The notes under the pieces were generated by a model. It had not been told where the DNA came from. It ran no database searches and saw only the letters and a program-made list of their open reading frames with translations. From NCBI RefSeq assembly GCF_001037495.1, contig NZ_KQ089822.1:2405403-2469402 (forward strand): a stretch of DNA of 64,000 bases, written 5' to 3'. Source of the DNA: Citrobacter sp. MGH106. Lineage in GTDB: Bacteria > Pseudomonadota > Gammaproteobacteria > Enterobacterales > Enterobacteriaceae. Each line of letters begins with the position of its first letter. The stretch's first letter is position 1. The translations under genes and the position numbers were made by a program. This document shows, in pieces, positions 37,923 through 48,016 of this stretch.

Positions 37923-39908
37923 ATGCCATACCTGCACACCGCGGCTTTGCGCCCATCACTTTTAGCGCTGGCGATCATGAGTCATCTGTCCGCAACCGCT
38001 TATGCCGCGACTGATGATATTACCGTTACCGCCACCGGCAATGCCCGTAGCGCCTTTGAAGCGCCGATGATGGTCAGCGTCATCGACGCCAGCGCACCGG
38101 AAAACCAAACCGCCAGCTCGGCTGCCGATCTGTTACGTAAAGTACCTGGTCTGACTCTGGACGGTACGGGGCGTACTAATGGACAGGACGTTAATCTGCG
38201 CGGTTACGACCGACGCGGCGTTCTGGTCCTGGTTGATGGTGTACGTCAGGGTACCGATACCGGGCACCTGAATAGCACCTTCCTCGACCCTGCTCTCATC
38301 AAACGAATTGAAGTGGTTCGCGGCCCGTCTGCTCTGCTGTATGGCAGCGGTGCGCTGGGTGGCGTGATCGCGTACGAAACCGCAGATGCTAAAGATCTCC
38401 TGGAAGTCGGCAAAAACAGCGGCTACCGCGTATTTGGTACCGCAGCAACGGGCGATCACAGCCTCGGAATGGGAGCCAGCGCATATGGTCGCAGCGATAC
38501 GCTGGACGGACTGCTCGCCTGGTCCAGCCGTGACCGTGGTGATTTGCGTCAGAGCAACGGTACCACCGCGCCGAACGACGAAACGATTAACAATATGTTG
38601 GCAAAAGGCAGTTGGAAACTTGACAGCGCCCAGACACTGGCAGGTTCGCTACGTTATTACAACAATGATGCGCAGGAACCTAAAAATCCACAGGCCAGTG
38701 ATGCGGATAGCAGCAGCAATCCTATGACCGATCGTTCGACTATCCAGCGTGATGCCCAACTGACGTATACCCTCGCACCAGCGGATAATGACTGGCTGAA
38801 TGCTGATGCTCGCATTTACTGGTCTGAAGCACGCATTAACGCGCAGAACCCCGATGCAACCAACGAGTTTCGCAAACAAACGACCAAAGGCGGGAAAATT
38901 GATAACCGCAGTCGCCTGTTTACCGATTCCCCGGGCTCTCATCTGTTGACCTATGGCGGTGAGTATTATCGCCAGGAGCAACGTCCAGGTGGCTCGACCA
39001 CAGGTTTCCCGCAGGCAAAAATTGATTTCAGCTCCGGCTGGCTACAGGACGAGATCACCTTGCGAGACCTGCCGATAACGATACTGGGTGGCACTCGTTA
39101 TGACTCTTACCGCGGCAGCAGTGAGGGTTATGCGGATGTTGATGCGGATAAATGGTCCTCTCGCGCGGGAATGACCGTTACGCCTGCTGACTGGTTGATG
39201 CTGTTTGGCTCCTGGGCGCAAGCCTTCCGCGCACCGACTATGGGTGAGATGTATAACGATGCGAAACACTTCTCCATCGGTCGGTTTTACACCAACTACT
39301 GGGTGCCAAACCCTAACCTGCGCCCGGAAACCAACGAAACCCAGGAGTATGGTTTTGGCCTGCGCTTTGATGATCTGATGCTGGCGAACGACGCCCTCGA
39401 ATTTAAAGCCAGCTATTTTGATACCAAAGCAAAAGATTACATCTCCACCAGCGTCGATTTTGCCGCTGCGACAACGATGTCCTACAACGTACCCAACGCC
39501 AAAATTTGGGGCTGGGACGTCATGACGAAATACACCACCGACCTGTTCAGTCTGGATCTGGCCTATAACCGTACGCGCGGCAAAGATACTGACACCGGTG
39601 AATACATTTCCAGCATTAACCCGGACACGGTCACCAGCAAACTAAACATTCCTGTAGCACACAGCGGCTTCTCAGTCGGCTGGCTCGGTACCTTTGCCGA
39701 TCGCTCCACTCATATCAGCAGTAGCTACACTAAACAACCAGGCTATGCGGTAAACGACTTCTATGTGAGCTATCAGGGCCAACAGGCACTGAAAGGCGTG
39801 ACCACTACGCTGGTTCTGGGTAACGCCTTCGACAAAGAATACTGGTCTCCGCAGGGCATTCCGCAGGATGGTCGTAACGGCAAAATTTTCGTGAGTTATC
39901 AGTGGTAA
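37923..39908 (+). CDS. hmuR: TonB-dependent heme receptor HmuR/HemR
   Basis: This 661-residue outer-membrane receptor imports heme using TonB energy. A signal peptide ends at TAYAATDD, followed by the TonB box-like DDITVTAT. The plug domain (about residues 45-160) contains GVLVLVDGVRQG. The heme-receptor motifs FRAPTMGEMYND (about 434) and NPNLRPETNE (about 461) are present, and the chain ends in a final aromatic residue (FVSYQW), as beta-barrels do. A GGAGAG site precedes the start. The gene name follows the Yersinia-type hemPRSTUV order. Confidence 0.95.
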   Translation: MPYLHTAALRPSLLALAIMSHLSATAYAATDDITVTATGNARSAFEAPMMVSVIDASAPENQTASSAADLLRKVPGLTLDGTGRTNGQDVNLRGYDRRGVLVLVDGVRQGTDTGHLNSTFLDPALIKRIEVVRGPSALLYGSGALGGVIAYETADAKDLLEVGKNSGYRVFGTAATGDHSLGMGASAYGRSDTLDGLLAWSSRDRGDLRQSNGTTAPNDETINNMLAKGSWKLDSAQTLAGSLRYYNNDAQEPKNPQASDADSSSNPMTDRSTIQRDAQLTYTLAPADNDWLNADARIYWSEARINAQNPDATNEFRKQTTKGGKIDNRSRLFTDSPGSHLLTYGGEYYRQEQRPGGSTTGFPQAKIDFSSGWLQDEITLRDLPITILGGTRYDSYRGSSEGYADVDADKWSSRAGMTVTPADWLMLFGSWAQAFRAPTMGEMYNDAKHFSIGRFYTNYWVPNPNLRPETNETQEYGFGLRFDDLMLANDALEFKASYFDTKAKDYISTSVDFAAATTMSYNVPNAKIWGWDVMTKYTTDLFSLDLAYNRTRGKDTDTGEYISSINPDTVTSKLNIPVAHSGFSVGWLGTFADRSTHISSSYTKQPGYAVNDFYVSYQGQQALKGVTTTLVLGNAFDKEYWSPQGIPQDGRNGKIFVSYQW

Positions 39909-39955
39909 TCACCCTGCCCCGGCTCGCCGGGGCAGCAATCTGGAAGGAAGAGGCA

Positions 39956-40987
39956 ATGAATCATTACACACGCTGGCTGGAACTGAAAAAAGAAAATCCT
40001 GGAAAATATGCGCGTGACATCGCGGGTCTGATGAACATCAGTGAAGCTGAGCTGACCTTTGCACGCGTCGGTCATGACGCATGGCGTTTACGTGGCGAAG
40101 TACGCGAGATCCTGGGCGCACTGGAAGCCGTAGGGGAAACTAAATGTATCTGCCGTAACGAATACGCCGTTCATGAGCAAGTTGGCGCATTCACCAATCA
40201 GCACCTTAATGGACATGCCGGACTGGTGCTGAATCCCCGCGCCCTCGACCTGCGGTTGTTTCTGAACCAGTGGGCAAGTGCGTTTCATATCAGCGAAGCG
40301 ACCGCCCGCGGAGAGCGCCAGAGCATTCAATTTTTTGATAATCAGGGTGATGCGCTGTTAAAAGTCTACACCACGGAGAATACCGACGTCGCGGAATGGG
40401 GCTCGCTGCTGACCCGCTTCATCTTCGCCGAAAACCCGCCGCTGGAGTTGCAATCCATTGAGAATGCTGCCCCTGCCGTGGTTGCGGTAGACGCTGAGAC
40501 CGTTGATAAAGAGTGGCGCGCTATGACCGATGTGCATCAGTTCTTCGGCTTGTTGAAACGTCACAACCTTACGCGTCAACAGGCATTTAGCCTGGTGGGC
40601 GACGATCTGGCCTGTAAAGTCACCAATGGGGCACTGGCACAACTGCTGGAAACAGCACGTCAGGATGGTAACGAAATTATGGTATTTGTTGGCAACCGCG
40701 GCTGCGTGCAGATTTTTACCGGTGTTGTAGAAAAACTGGTGCCAATGAAAGGCTGGCTGAATATTTTCAATCCAACCTTTACCCTGCATCTGCTGGAAGA
40801 AACCATTGCAGAAACCTGGGTAACGCGCAAACCCACTGCGGATGGCCACGTGACCAGTCTGGAACTGTTTGCCGCAGATGGGACGCAAATCGCTCAGCTC
40901 TATGGTCAGCGTACAGAAGGTGAACCAGAGCAGAAGCAATGGCGTGCGCAAATTGACGCATTAACGCCAAAAGGGCTGGCCGCATGA
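39956..40987 (+). CDS. hmuS: cytoplasmic heme-handling protein HmuS/HemS
   Basis: From the ATG at 39956 (SD GGAAGAGG) the protein is 343 residues, the usual HemS length; a longer frame from 39902 overlaps hmuR and is rejected. It consists of two similar halves, with YARDIAGLMNISEAEL at the start and repeated segments around FFDNQGDALLKVYTT and LELFAADGTQIAQLYG. HemS-type proteins bind imported heme and either carry or degrade it. It overlaps hmuT by 4 bases. Confidence 0.94.
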   Translation: MNHYTRWLELKKENPGKYARDIAGLMNISEAELTFARVGHDAWRLRGEVREILGALEAVGETKCICRNEYAVHEQVGAFTNQHLNGHAGLVLNPRALDLRLFLNQWASAFHISEATARGERQSIQFFDNQGDALLKVYTTENTDVAEWGSLLTRFIFAENPPLELQSIENAAPAVVAVDAETVDKEWRAMTDVHQFFGLLKRHNLTRQQAFSLVGDDLACKVTNGALAQLLETARQDGNEIMVFVGNRGCVQIFTGVVEKLVPMKGWLNIFNPTFTLHLLEETIAETWVTRKPTADGHVTSLELFAADGTQIAQLYGQRTEGEPEQKQWRAQIDALTPKGLAA

Positions 40988-41805
40988 AAAAACTGCTCGT
41001 CCTGATTGCACTCCTGCCTGCTGCGGCGCTGGCTACACCCGAGGAAAAAATAGTTTCTCTTGGCGGTGATGTCACTGAGATTGTGTATGCGCTGGGTGCA
41101 CAGTCATCCCTCGTTGCACGAGACAGCACCAGCCAATGGCCTGAAGAAGCGACCGCATTACCTGATGTGGGTTATTTACGCCAACTCAACGCCGAAGGGA
41201 TCCTTGCAACTCGCCCAACGCTGGTCCTTGCCAGCGCGCAGGCACAGCCGTCTCTGGTGCTTAAACAGGTCGGGCAAAGCAAAGTCCGTGTTGTCACGGT
41301 GCCTGCAAGTAACGAACTGAGCGTGATTGATGAGAAAGTTCAGGTAATTGCGCAGGCTACACATCGCGAGTCACAAGGCGAAGCGCTGCGTCAAACCTTG
41401 CGTCAGGAACTGGCGATGCTGCCATCATCGACACTCAATAAACGCGTACTGTTCATTCTCAATCACGGTGGGATGACCGCGATGGCCGCCGGGCAACAAA
41501 CCGGAGCTGACGCTGCCATCCGTGCCGCTGGTTTGCAAAACGCGATGCAGGGGTTCAACCGCTACCAGCCACTGTCGCAAGAAGGTGTAATCGCCAGCCA
41601 GCCAGATCTGGTGGTGATCTCGCAAGATGGCGTCAAGGCAATGGGCGGAGAAGCTAACCTGTGGTCGCTACCGGGACTTGCGCAAACACCGGCTGGTCGC
41701 AATAAACAGGTGTTACAGATTGACGATATGGCATTGTTGGGCTTCAGCGTCCGCACTCCGCAGGCAATCCAGCAACTTCGTACCAAAGCGGAGCAATTGC
41801 CCTGA
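40984..41805 (+). CDS. hmuT: periplasmic heme-binding protein HmuT
   Basis: This 273-residue protein has a signal peptide cleaved near AALATPEEK. It is a class III periplasmic binding protein (BtuF/FepB-like fold), with IVSLGGDVTEIVYALGA at the start of the mature chain and RDSTSQWPEEATALPDVGY, a typical heme/hydroxamate-binding segment. It hands heme to the HmuUV transporter. Its stop shares one base with the hmuU start. Confidence 0.94.
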   Translation: MKKLLVLIALLPAAALATPEEKIVSLGGDVTEIVYALGAQSSLVARDSTSQWPEEATALPDVGYLRQLNAEGILATRPTLVLASAQAQPSLVLKQVGQSKVRVVTVPASNELSVIDEKVQVIAQATHRESQGEALRQTLRQELAMLPSSTLNKRVLFILNHGGMTAMAAGQQTGADAAIRAAGLQNAMQGFNRYQPLSQEGVIASQPDLVVISQDGVKAMGGEANLWSLPGLAQTPAGRNKQVLQIDDMALLGFSVRTPQAIQQLRTKAEQLP

Positions 41806-42797
41806 TGTCACGGCATATCACCTGCTCTCTGTGGATACTGGCTTTTACGCTGGCATTGACGACAGTTCTGGCTACCGGTTTTGGCGCGTTGCGTCTGCCG
41901 GTGAGTCTTTTCTGGCGCGATGGCGATGATGCCCTGCGTCAAATCTGGCTAACCATTCGACTTCCCCGCGTACTGCTGGCGCTAGTGATTGGCGGTTCGC
42001 TGGCTCTGGCGGGTTGTGTGATGCAGGGGCTATTTCGTAACCCACTTGCCGACCCAGGATTGCTGGGGATCAGCAGCGGTGCTGCCTGCGCCGTCGCATT
42101 GTGGGTGGTATTGCCGATCACGTTGCCCGCTCTGCTGATGCTGTATGCGCCAATGTTGGCGGCGTTTCTCGGTGCGCTCGCTGCAACGGTGGTGATTTTT
42201 ATCCTCAGCCAACAACGTGACAGTTCGCTGTCGCGTCTGTTGCTGGTCGGTATTGCCATCAATGCACTTTGTGGATCCGCAGTGGGCGTTTTGTCGTGGG
42301 TCAGCAATGATGCCCAACTGCGCCAGCTATCGCTATGGGGAATGGGCAGCCTGGGCTCCGCGCAGTGGTCTACTCTGCTGGCGGTAGCATCGCTAATGCT
42401 GCCGACTGTACTGGTCATCTGGCGTTTGGCCCCGGCGCTGAACCTGCTGCAGTTGGGGGAAGAGGAAGCTCACTATCTCGGCGTCGATGTGCGCATGGTT
42501 CAGCGTATTTTGCTGCTCTGCAGCGCACTGTTAGTTGCCGCCGCAGTGGCGGTTAGCGGTGTGATTGGATTTATCGGACTGGTTATTCCGCATTTACTAC
42601 GTATGTGGCTCGGTCCGGATCATCGCGCCGTGATCCCCGGCTCAGTCCTGGCTGGCGCTTTTTTGCTGCTGATTGCCGATACCCTCGCCCGCACTGCCGT
42701 TGCGCCTGCTGAGATGCCGGTCGGTCTGTTAACCAGTATTCTCGGTGCGCCCTGGTTTCTGTGGCTTATTTTTCGTCAGAGAGGGCCGCATGGCTGA
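41805..42797 (+). CDS. hmuU: heme ABC transporter permease HmuU
   Basis: This 330-residue inner-membrane protein is of the FecCD/BtuC family with about nine or ten hydrophobic segments. Motifs include LRQIWLTIRLPRVL, NPLADPGLLGISSGA and the late [14 protein letters not shown]. It is a paralogue of BtuC, encoded 6 kb away. Start and stop codons overlap with hmuT (1 base) and hmuV (8 bases). Confidence 0.94.
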   Translation: MSRHITCSLWILAFTLALTTVLATGFGALRLPVSLFWRDGDDALRQIWLTIRLPRVLLALVIGGSLALAGCVMQGLFRNPLADPGLLGISSGAACAVALWVVLPITLPALLMLYAPMLAAFLGALAATVVIFILSQQRDSSLSRLLLVGIAINALCGSAVGVLSWVSNDAQLRQLSLWGMGSLGSAQWSTLLAVASLMLPTVLVIWRLAPALNLLQLGEEEAHYLGVDVRMVQRILLLCSALLVAAAVAVSGVIGFIGLVIPHLLRMWLGPDHRAVIPGSVLAGAFLLLIADTLARTAVAPAEMPVGLLTSILGAPWFLWLIFRQRGPHG

Positions 42798-43569
42798 ATA
42801 TTTAATTGCCGAAGGGCTGAGCTACCACGTTGCTGGCCGAACGGTTATTCGCGACGTTTCGCTCAACCTCGCCAGGGGCGAACTGGTCGCGCTGATCGGG
42901 CCTAACGGCGCAGGAAAATCGACTTTGCTACGACTGCTGACCGGATTTCTTAAACCCGATGCCGGGCGTTGTTTACTGGACGGGAGAACGCTTGGTGACT
43001 GGAGTACACAAGCACTGTCGCGCCATCGCGCGGTCATGCGTCAGCAAACACAGGTAGGATTCGACTGGCAGGTAGAAGCCGTTATTGCCATGGGGCGTGC
43101 CCCCTGGACCCAACAGCCCGAACCTGCACTTATCGCCCAGGTGATGGAAATGACCGGTTGTTTAACGCTGGCCGGTAGACACTACACCGCGCTATCTGGT
43201 GGTGAGCAGCAGCGCGTCCAGCTTGCGCGTGCACTGGCGCAGCTATGGCGTAACGGCGCGCCACGTGGCTGGTTATTCCTTGATGAACCCACTTCAGCAT
43301 TGGATCTCTACCACCAACAGCATCTGCTGAGGCTGCTGAAGACACTGGCAATTCAGGGCGATCTGCATGTTTGTATCGTACTTCACGACCTCAACCTTGC
43401 AGCTCTGTGGGCTGACCGAATCGTGTTGCTCCATAACGGTAATATTGTTTCGCAGGGGGCACCGGACGCCGTATTGCAGGCCGATGATTTGATGCGCTGG
43501 TACGGCGCCCAAATTCATGTTGGCCAGCACCCGGCCAACGATTCTCCCCACGTTTTTCTCACACCTTAG
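42790..43569 (+). CDS. hmuV: heme ABC transporter ATPase HmuV
   Basis: From the ATG at 42790 the protein is 259 residues. Walker [10 protein letters not shown], signature [19 protein letters not shown] and Walker [13 protein letters not shown] are all intact. It energises HmuU. The stop codon overlaps the stop codon of selO on the other strand (43566-43569), so the heme operon ends exactly where selO ends. Confidence 0.95.
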   Translation: MAEYLIAEGLSYHVAGRTVIRDVSLNLARGELVALIGPNGAGKSTLLRLLTGFLKPDAGRCLLDGRTLGDWSTQALSRHRAVMRQQTQVGFDWQVEAVIAMGRAPWTQQPEPALIAQVMEMTGCLTLAGRHYTALSGGEQQRVQLARALAQLWRNGAPRGWLFLDEPTSALDLYHQQHLLRLLKTLAIQGDLHVCIVLHDLNLAALWADRIVLLHNGNIVSQGAPDAVLQADDLMRWYGAQIHVGQHPANDSPHVFLTP

Positions 43570-45008
43570 CTTGAACAACTCACTTCCAGCCGTTTACCCC
43601 AGTCAGGTGGACGGCTGACATAATCATCATTACGATCGTCAAAGGGAGTACGTAGAGCAAGGTGCAATTGGTGCAACTCTGTGTAATCCCCCTTCTCTGC
43701 CAGGCTGATTGCCCTCTGCGCCAGCCAGTTACGTAAAACCAGTGCCGGGTTAGCCGCTTTCATCTGCGCCTGTCTGATATCGTCATCAACATTATCCTGT
43801 TGCAAACGCGACCGATAGCGTGCGAACCAGTCATCAAATGCGGTGCGATCGATAAACTCATCTCTCAGTGGAGATGATGCTCTGTGCTGCTCCGTCTGGC
43901 TTAGCATACGAAACGTTCGCGTATAGTCGCTTCCTTCACGCGCCATCAAACTAAACAGTTCGCTAAGCAGCTCGTTATCGTTTTTTTGCTCGCTAAAGAA
44001 GCCCAGTTTTTGCCGCATCCGTTGCCCGTAACGTGTGAGCAGCGCCAATTGATAGCTATCCAGCGCATCGTTTAGCGCATCGACCGGGATAAAAGGCGAC
44101 AGGGTTTGTGCCAGACGCTGTAAATTCCACAGAGCTGCCGCCGGTTGATTGTCGAAACTGTATCGCCCCTGATGATCGGAGTGGTTACAGATGTAGTCAG
44201 GCACATAGTCATCCAGAAAACCAAACGGACCGTAATCCATCGTCAGCCCCAGAATCGACATGTTGTCGGTGTTCATCACCCCATGCGCGAATCCCACTGT
44301 TTGCCAGTCAGCGATCAACGTCGCGGTACGCGTGACGACGTCCTGAAACCACAGTTGATAACAGTCTGATTCAGACTGCCATTGCGACCAGTAATGGCGA
44401 ATAGCAAAGTCTGCCAACTGGCGGACTTTTTCCGGTTCGCGACGATAGTAAAAGTGTTCAAAATGCCCAAAGCGCATATGGCTTTGTGCCACACGAATGA
44501 GCATCGCGCCCGCTTCCGTGGTTTCTCGCTGTACCGGCGTGTCACTGGTAACAATAGACAGCGCTCGTGTAGTCGGTATCCCAAGATAGTGCATCGCTTC
44601 GCTGGCCAGACTTTCCCGAATCGTAGAACGTAGCACTGCGCGTCCATCACCCATGCGGGAATATGGCGTCAACCCGGCGCCCTTGAGGTGCCAGTCAAGT
44701 ATTGAACCATCTGCGAGCTGCTGTTCGCCGAGAAGGATCCCGCGTCCGTCGCCAAGTTGGCCGGCCCAAACACCAAACTGATGCCCGCTGTAAACCTGTG
44801 CTAAAGGCGACATGCCGGCAAAAAGCGCCTCTCCCCCCCAAACGCCAGAGCCATCTGGAATATCAAACAGGTCTGCAGAAATGCCTAATTGTTCAGCCAG
44901 CACATCGTTATGCCAGATTACGCGCGCATTTCTCAAAGGGGTGGGTAAAAGTGCGGTATAGGTTGCTGGTAATTCATCACGCCAGCGGGTGGTAAAAGAC
45001 AGGGTCAT
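43566..45008 (-). CDS. selO: protein adenylyltransferase SelO (YdiU)
   Basis: SelO is a pseudokinase-fold enzyme that transfers AMP to Ser, Thr or Tyr of proteins, with a role in redox stress. From the ATG at 45008 the protein is 480 residues; the ATG five codons upstream is not needed. Motifs include [19 protein letters not shown], the segment [21 protein letters not shown] and [12 protein letters not shown]. The C-terminus VSCSS has Cys where eukaryotic SelO has selenocysteine. Confidence 0.95.
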   Translation of the reverse strand: MTLSFTTRWRDELPATYTALLPTPLRNARVIWHNDVLAEQLGISADLFDIPDGSGVWGGEALFAGMSPLAQVYSGHQFGVWAGQLGDGRGILLGEQQLADGSILDWHLKGAGLTPYSRMGDGRAVLRSTIRESLASEAMHYLGIPTTRALSIVTSDTPVQRETTEAGAMLIRVAQSHMRFGHFEHFYYRREPEKVRQLADFAIRHYWSQWQSESDCYQLWFQDVVTRTATLIADWQTVGFAHGVMNTDNMSILGLTMDYGPFGFLDDYVPDYICNHSDHQGRYSFDNQPAAALWNLQRLAQTLSPFIPVDALNDALDSYQLALLTRYGQRMRQKLGFFSEQKNDNELLSELFSLMAREGSDYTRTFRMLSQTEQHRASSPLRDEFIDRTAFDDWFARYRSRLQQDNVDDDIRQAQMKAANPALVLRNWLAQRAISLAEKGDYTELHQLHLALRTPFDDRNDDYVSRPPDWGKRLEVSCSS

Positions 45009-45069
45009 AGGGCCTCCTGTCACTAGTGTAGACTGTTAATGGTCTGTTAAACACCAGCAAAGAACAGGG

Positions 45070-45783
45070 TTATCCCTTCACCAGCGAGATTATCTTCGCG
45101 GGAGATACTGCAGGCCACAGTGCGCCCTGCATGGCGTTAAACCCCAGAGGCAATACTCGCGTCAACATCTCCTGCGAATCAACCCCGCTAATAATGATTG
45201 ATTCACAACTTGGGGATATTTGCGCCAGGATAGCTCGCATAAACGGCTCAAACGAAATATGCGCAATCCTTTGTTGCACAAAGTTTTTATCCAGCACAAC
45301 TCGTTTAAAAAGACCATCAAAAATGGCCCGTGTTGATATGCCTCCGGCGCCAAAATTTGTCAGTATTAATGGAAAGCGCGTAGCTAATGCTGCCAGTGTT
45401 TGATTTTCTTTTCCGTTGTTTAACTCTGGATAACTTTCATTAATCGCCAGTTCAAGAAATGAAAATCGTTCAACACGTGATGCATATTCCGTATCTGATA
45501 ATAAAGAATTAGCAACTGCCGGTGTTAAATTAATCCAGGCAGAAATTCCGCGCTGAATAAAAAAGTGTTGGCACGTTTCGATTAATTCAAGTTTTTCGGC
45601 AAATAAACGGCATTGTTCATCATCCGACAAACGAGGTAAGACCAGCTCAGTTGGCATGTGTACGACCCCATCCTGGCTGACAAAATTTGTGATGATATCG
45701 ACGAACTCAAGGTCGCCATTTTCGCTTCTCGCAGGAAGAAAAGAGAACTCAGAATGATAAATATTATCCAGTGAAACAATCAT
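45070..45783 (-). CDS. ydiV: degenerate EAL-domain anti-FlhDC factor YdiV (RflP)
   Basis: This 237-residue protein is an EAL fold lacking the catalytic set; the signature reads ELAINES instead of a normal EAL motif, so c-di-GMP hydrolysis is not expected. The E. coli and Salmonella homologues bind FlhD4C2 and block flagellar gene activation, linking nutrients to motility. It lies alone between selO and nlpC. Confidence 0.92.
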   Translation of the reverse strand: MIVSLDNIYHSEFSFLPARSENGDLEFVDIITNFVSQDGVVHMPTELVLPRLSDDEQCRLFAEKLELIETCQHFFIQRGISAWINLTPAVANSLLSDTEYASRVERFSFLELAINESYPELNNGKENQTLAALATRFPLILTNFGAGGISTRAIFDGLFKRVVLDKNFVQQRIAHISFEPFMRAILAQISPSCESIIISGVDSQEMLTRVLPLGFNAMQGALWPAVSPAKIISLVKG

Positions 45784-46099
45784 TGTGCCAGCCCCGCAGC
45801 ATGGGTGTTATCCGGCATCCTGTAGCAAAGGATGGAAAAATACGTCATTTCAGATGCAAATAGAGGCCCTTTCATTTTTCCCTTTTAGCCAGTAAATCGA
45901 ATCCTTTTTTTTAGCTTATCCTGATTATAAACGAATATCCAGTTTTGTACTTTTTAATAACTCGCCATAAATCATATTTTTAGTAAAATACACTCTTGTT
46001 GCGCAAGGTTATTGCTGACTGGAAGTCATAAATGAAAGTTAGCTTTTAAATGATGATGGTGAGGCTACTCACTCGCCGGTAGCCTCATCATCCTTGAGA
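45784..46099. other. ydiV-nlpC intergenic region
   Basis: This 316-base AT-rich stretch should carry the minus-strand ydiV promoter. A hairpin close to nlpC, TGAGGCTAC/GTAGCCTCA (46060-46087, extended by GATGAT/ATCATC), lies just after the nlpC stop and probably terminates it, though the U tract is weak. No ORF is supported. Confidence 0.6.
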
Positions 46100-46564
46100 T
46101 TAAATACGTCGTGCCTGCCAAAAGTTTTTACGCCAGTAGACATTATCAAGTGACGAACGCATCACCCCACGACTGGTTGACGCATGAATAAATTGATTAT
46201 TGGTGTCATAAATACCGACATGCAGACCACTTTCTCCCGAGCCGGTTTTAAAGAAAACCAGATCGCCAGGCAGCAATTCATCTTTATCGATTTCCGTACC
46301 AATCTTCGATTGTGTGCGTGTATCGCGTGGCAGTTGTAAATCGAATTTGTCGCGCATCGTCATCAGTACAAATCCAGAGCAATCCACACCGCTGCGGCTC
46401 ATGCCGCCATAACGATAGGGTGTTCCATGCCAGGTTTGTAGCTGGTCGTTAAGACCAGCGATGACGGCGATAGAATCCGACAATCGGGCATTTGGCGCAG
46501 GAGCGCGATGGCTGCTACACCCTGCTAAAAACAGTGCTGTGATGAAAATGAGCCAAAAACGCAT
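46100..46564 (-). CDS. nlpC: NlpC/P60 family lipoprotein NlpC
   Basis: This 154-residue predicted lipoprotein has the lipobox FLAGC, giving a mature N-terminal Cys15. The NlpC/P60 cysteine peptidase domain follows, with the catalytic Cys in GVDCSGFVLM, His in GLHVGIYDT and a third polar residue in FIHAST. Such enzymes cut peptidoglycan stem peptides between D-Glu and DAP; the activity of NlpC itself is less clear. It follows btuD by 77 bases. Confidence 0.95.
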   Translation of the reverse strand: MRFWLIFITALFLAGCSSHRAPAPNARLSDSIAVIAGLNDQLQTWHGTPYRYGGMSRSGVDCSGFVLMTMRDKFDLQLPRDTRTQSKIGTEIDKDELLPGDLVFFKTGSGESGLHVGIYDTNNQFIHASTSRGVMRSSLDNVYWRKNFWQARRI

Positions 46565-46641
46565 TCAGGACGAATCCTCTGATTTTTATTTTTGTGCCAA
46601 TTTAGCGTGGAAATTATGTGGTTTTCAAGAACCCATTTAAC

Positions 46642-47391
46642 TTAAGTGGTTGATATGAGCATTCTGTGGCCTTCAATATCCAAACGACGGAAGTTTACGC
46701 CATAAGCCCGAGACAGGTTGGAAGGCGTCAGCACCACATCGCGAGAGCCGCTGGCCAGCAGCTTCCCTCGCTTGAGTAACCAGGCCTTATGCGCATGACG
46801 TAATGTATGATTAAGGTCATGGCTACTCATTACAATCGCTATCCCCTGCAGACAAAGCTGGCCCAATAGCCTGTCCAGCGCGTTTTGTTGCGCGACATCC
46901 AGGCTGTTCATCGGTTCATCTAACAGCAAAAGCTGACCATGCGGATTAGCCTGTGGGCAAATTTGCAGGATAACCGCTGCAAGACGCACGCGCTGCCATT
47001 CACCACCTGAAAGCTGGTTAACACCGCGTCCTAACTTATCTCCCAGTCCAAGCGCATCTGCTATCTCTTGTAACTGGTCAGTACGCGATTTGTCGGGCTG
47101 ATGCAGCGTCAGAAAATGCCAGACCGGCATCGCAAACGGCGGGTTTTGTTGCTGCGCAAGATAAGCGCGGTATCGCGCCAGTTTTGCTGCGGGCCAGTCA
47201 TCAAGCGCCATATCACCAAAGGTGATGGTTCCCTCTCCACTGGTTAAACCCGCCATACGCGCCAATAACGTGCTCTTACCGGCACCGTTTGGCCCCACTA
47301 AGTGCAGGATCTCCCCCGCTCTTACTTCACCGGATAGTGGGCCGAGCCGGGTCGATTCCGCCACATCCTGTAGCTGCATCAATAGAGACAT
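46642..47391 (-). CDS. btuD: vitamin B12 ABC transporter ATPase BtuD
   Basis: BtuD drives cobalamin import through BtuC. The 249-residue protein has Walker [10 protein letters not shown] near residue 34, signature [13 protein letters not shown] near 125 and Walker [13 protein letters not shown] near 152. Its start overlaps the btuE stop by one base. Confidence 0.97.
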   Translation of the reverse strand: MSLLMQLQDVAESTRLGPLSGEVRAGEILHLVGPNGAGKSTLLARMAGLTSGEGTITFGDMALDDWPAAKLARYRAYLAQQQNPPFAMPVWHFLTLHQPDKSRTDQLQEIADALGLGDKLGRGVNQLSGGEWQRVRLAAVILQICPQANPHGQLLLLDEPMNSLDVAQQNALDRLLGQLCLQGIAIVMSSHDLNHTLRHAHKAWLLKRGKLLASGSRDVVLTPSNLSRAYGVNFRRLDIEGHRMLISTT

Positions 47392-47942
47392 TATTTTGCC
47401 AGCGCCGTCTTAATACTTTGCACAAGGACCGGATCATCAGGCTTCATATCCGGTGAAAAACGGTGCAGCACCTGTCCATCTCGCCCGACTAAAAACTTCT
47501 CAAAATTCCACAGGACATCGCCCGGGTGGAGCAGAGCGCGGCCTTTACTCACCATACGCGCCAAAAAACTGCTGTCAGCAGGTGCAGTAGCTGTCGGTAT
47601 AGCGTCAATCAGCTTCTGATACAGCGGATGGCGCGCTTTGCCATTGACGTCGATCTTACTGAACATTGGGAAAGTAACGCCCCACGTGGTCGTGCACCAG
47701 GTCTTAATTTCTTCTTCGCTGCCAGGCTCCTGCCCAAGAAACTGATTGCAGGGAAAACCCAGTACGGTGAATCCCTGTTCATGCCAGGCTTTCTGGAGAT
47801 TCTCCAGTTGCTCATACTGCGGCGTTAATCCACATTTCGAAGCAACATTGACAATTAATAACACTTTTCCGGCATACGCCTGCAATGTGATAACTTCCCC
47901 ATCGATGGTCGTCACTTCTGTATTGAAAATAGTATTTTGCAT
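47391..47942 (-). CDS. btuE: glutathione/thioredoxin peroxidase BtuE
   Basis: This 183-residue protein of the glutathione peroxidase family uses Cys instead of selenocysteine at the peroxidatic position: [12 protein letters not shown] near residue 33. Further motifs are [13 protein letters not shown] and the tryptophan motif [12 protein letters not shown]. It is not required for B12 transport despite its place in the btuCED operon. Confidence 0.96.
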   Translation of the reverse strand: MQNTIFNTEVTTIDGEVITLQAYAGKVLLIVNVASKCGLTPQYEQLENLQKAWHEQGFTVLGFPCNQFLGQEPGSEEEIKTWCTTTWGVTFPMFSKIDVNGKARHPLYQKLIDAIPTATAPADSSFLARMVSKGRALLHPGDVLWNFEKFLVGRDGQVLHRFSPDMKPDDPVLVQSIKTALAK

Positions 47943-48016
47943 AGCCTCTCCAGAACAACAGGTGGATAGTAAGCGTTCAATTTTCAGTTTTTAATCATAG
48001 ACCGAACTGGGGCATT

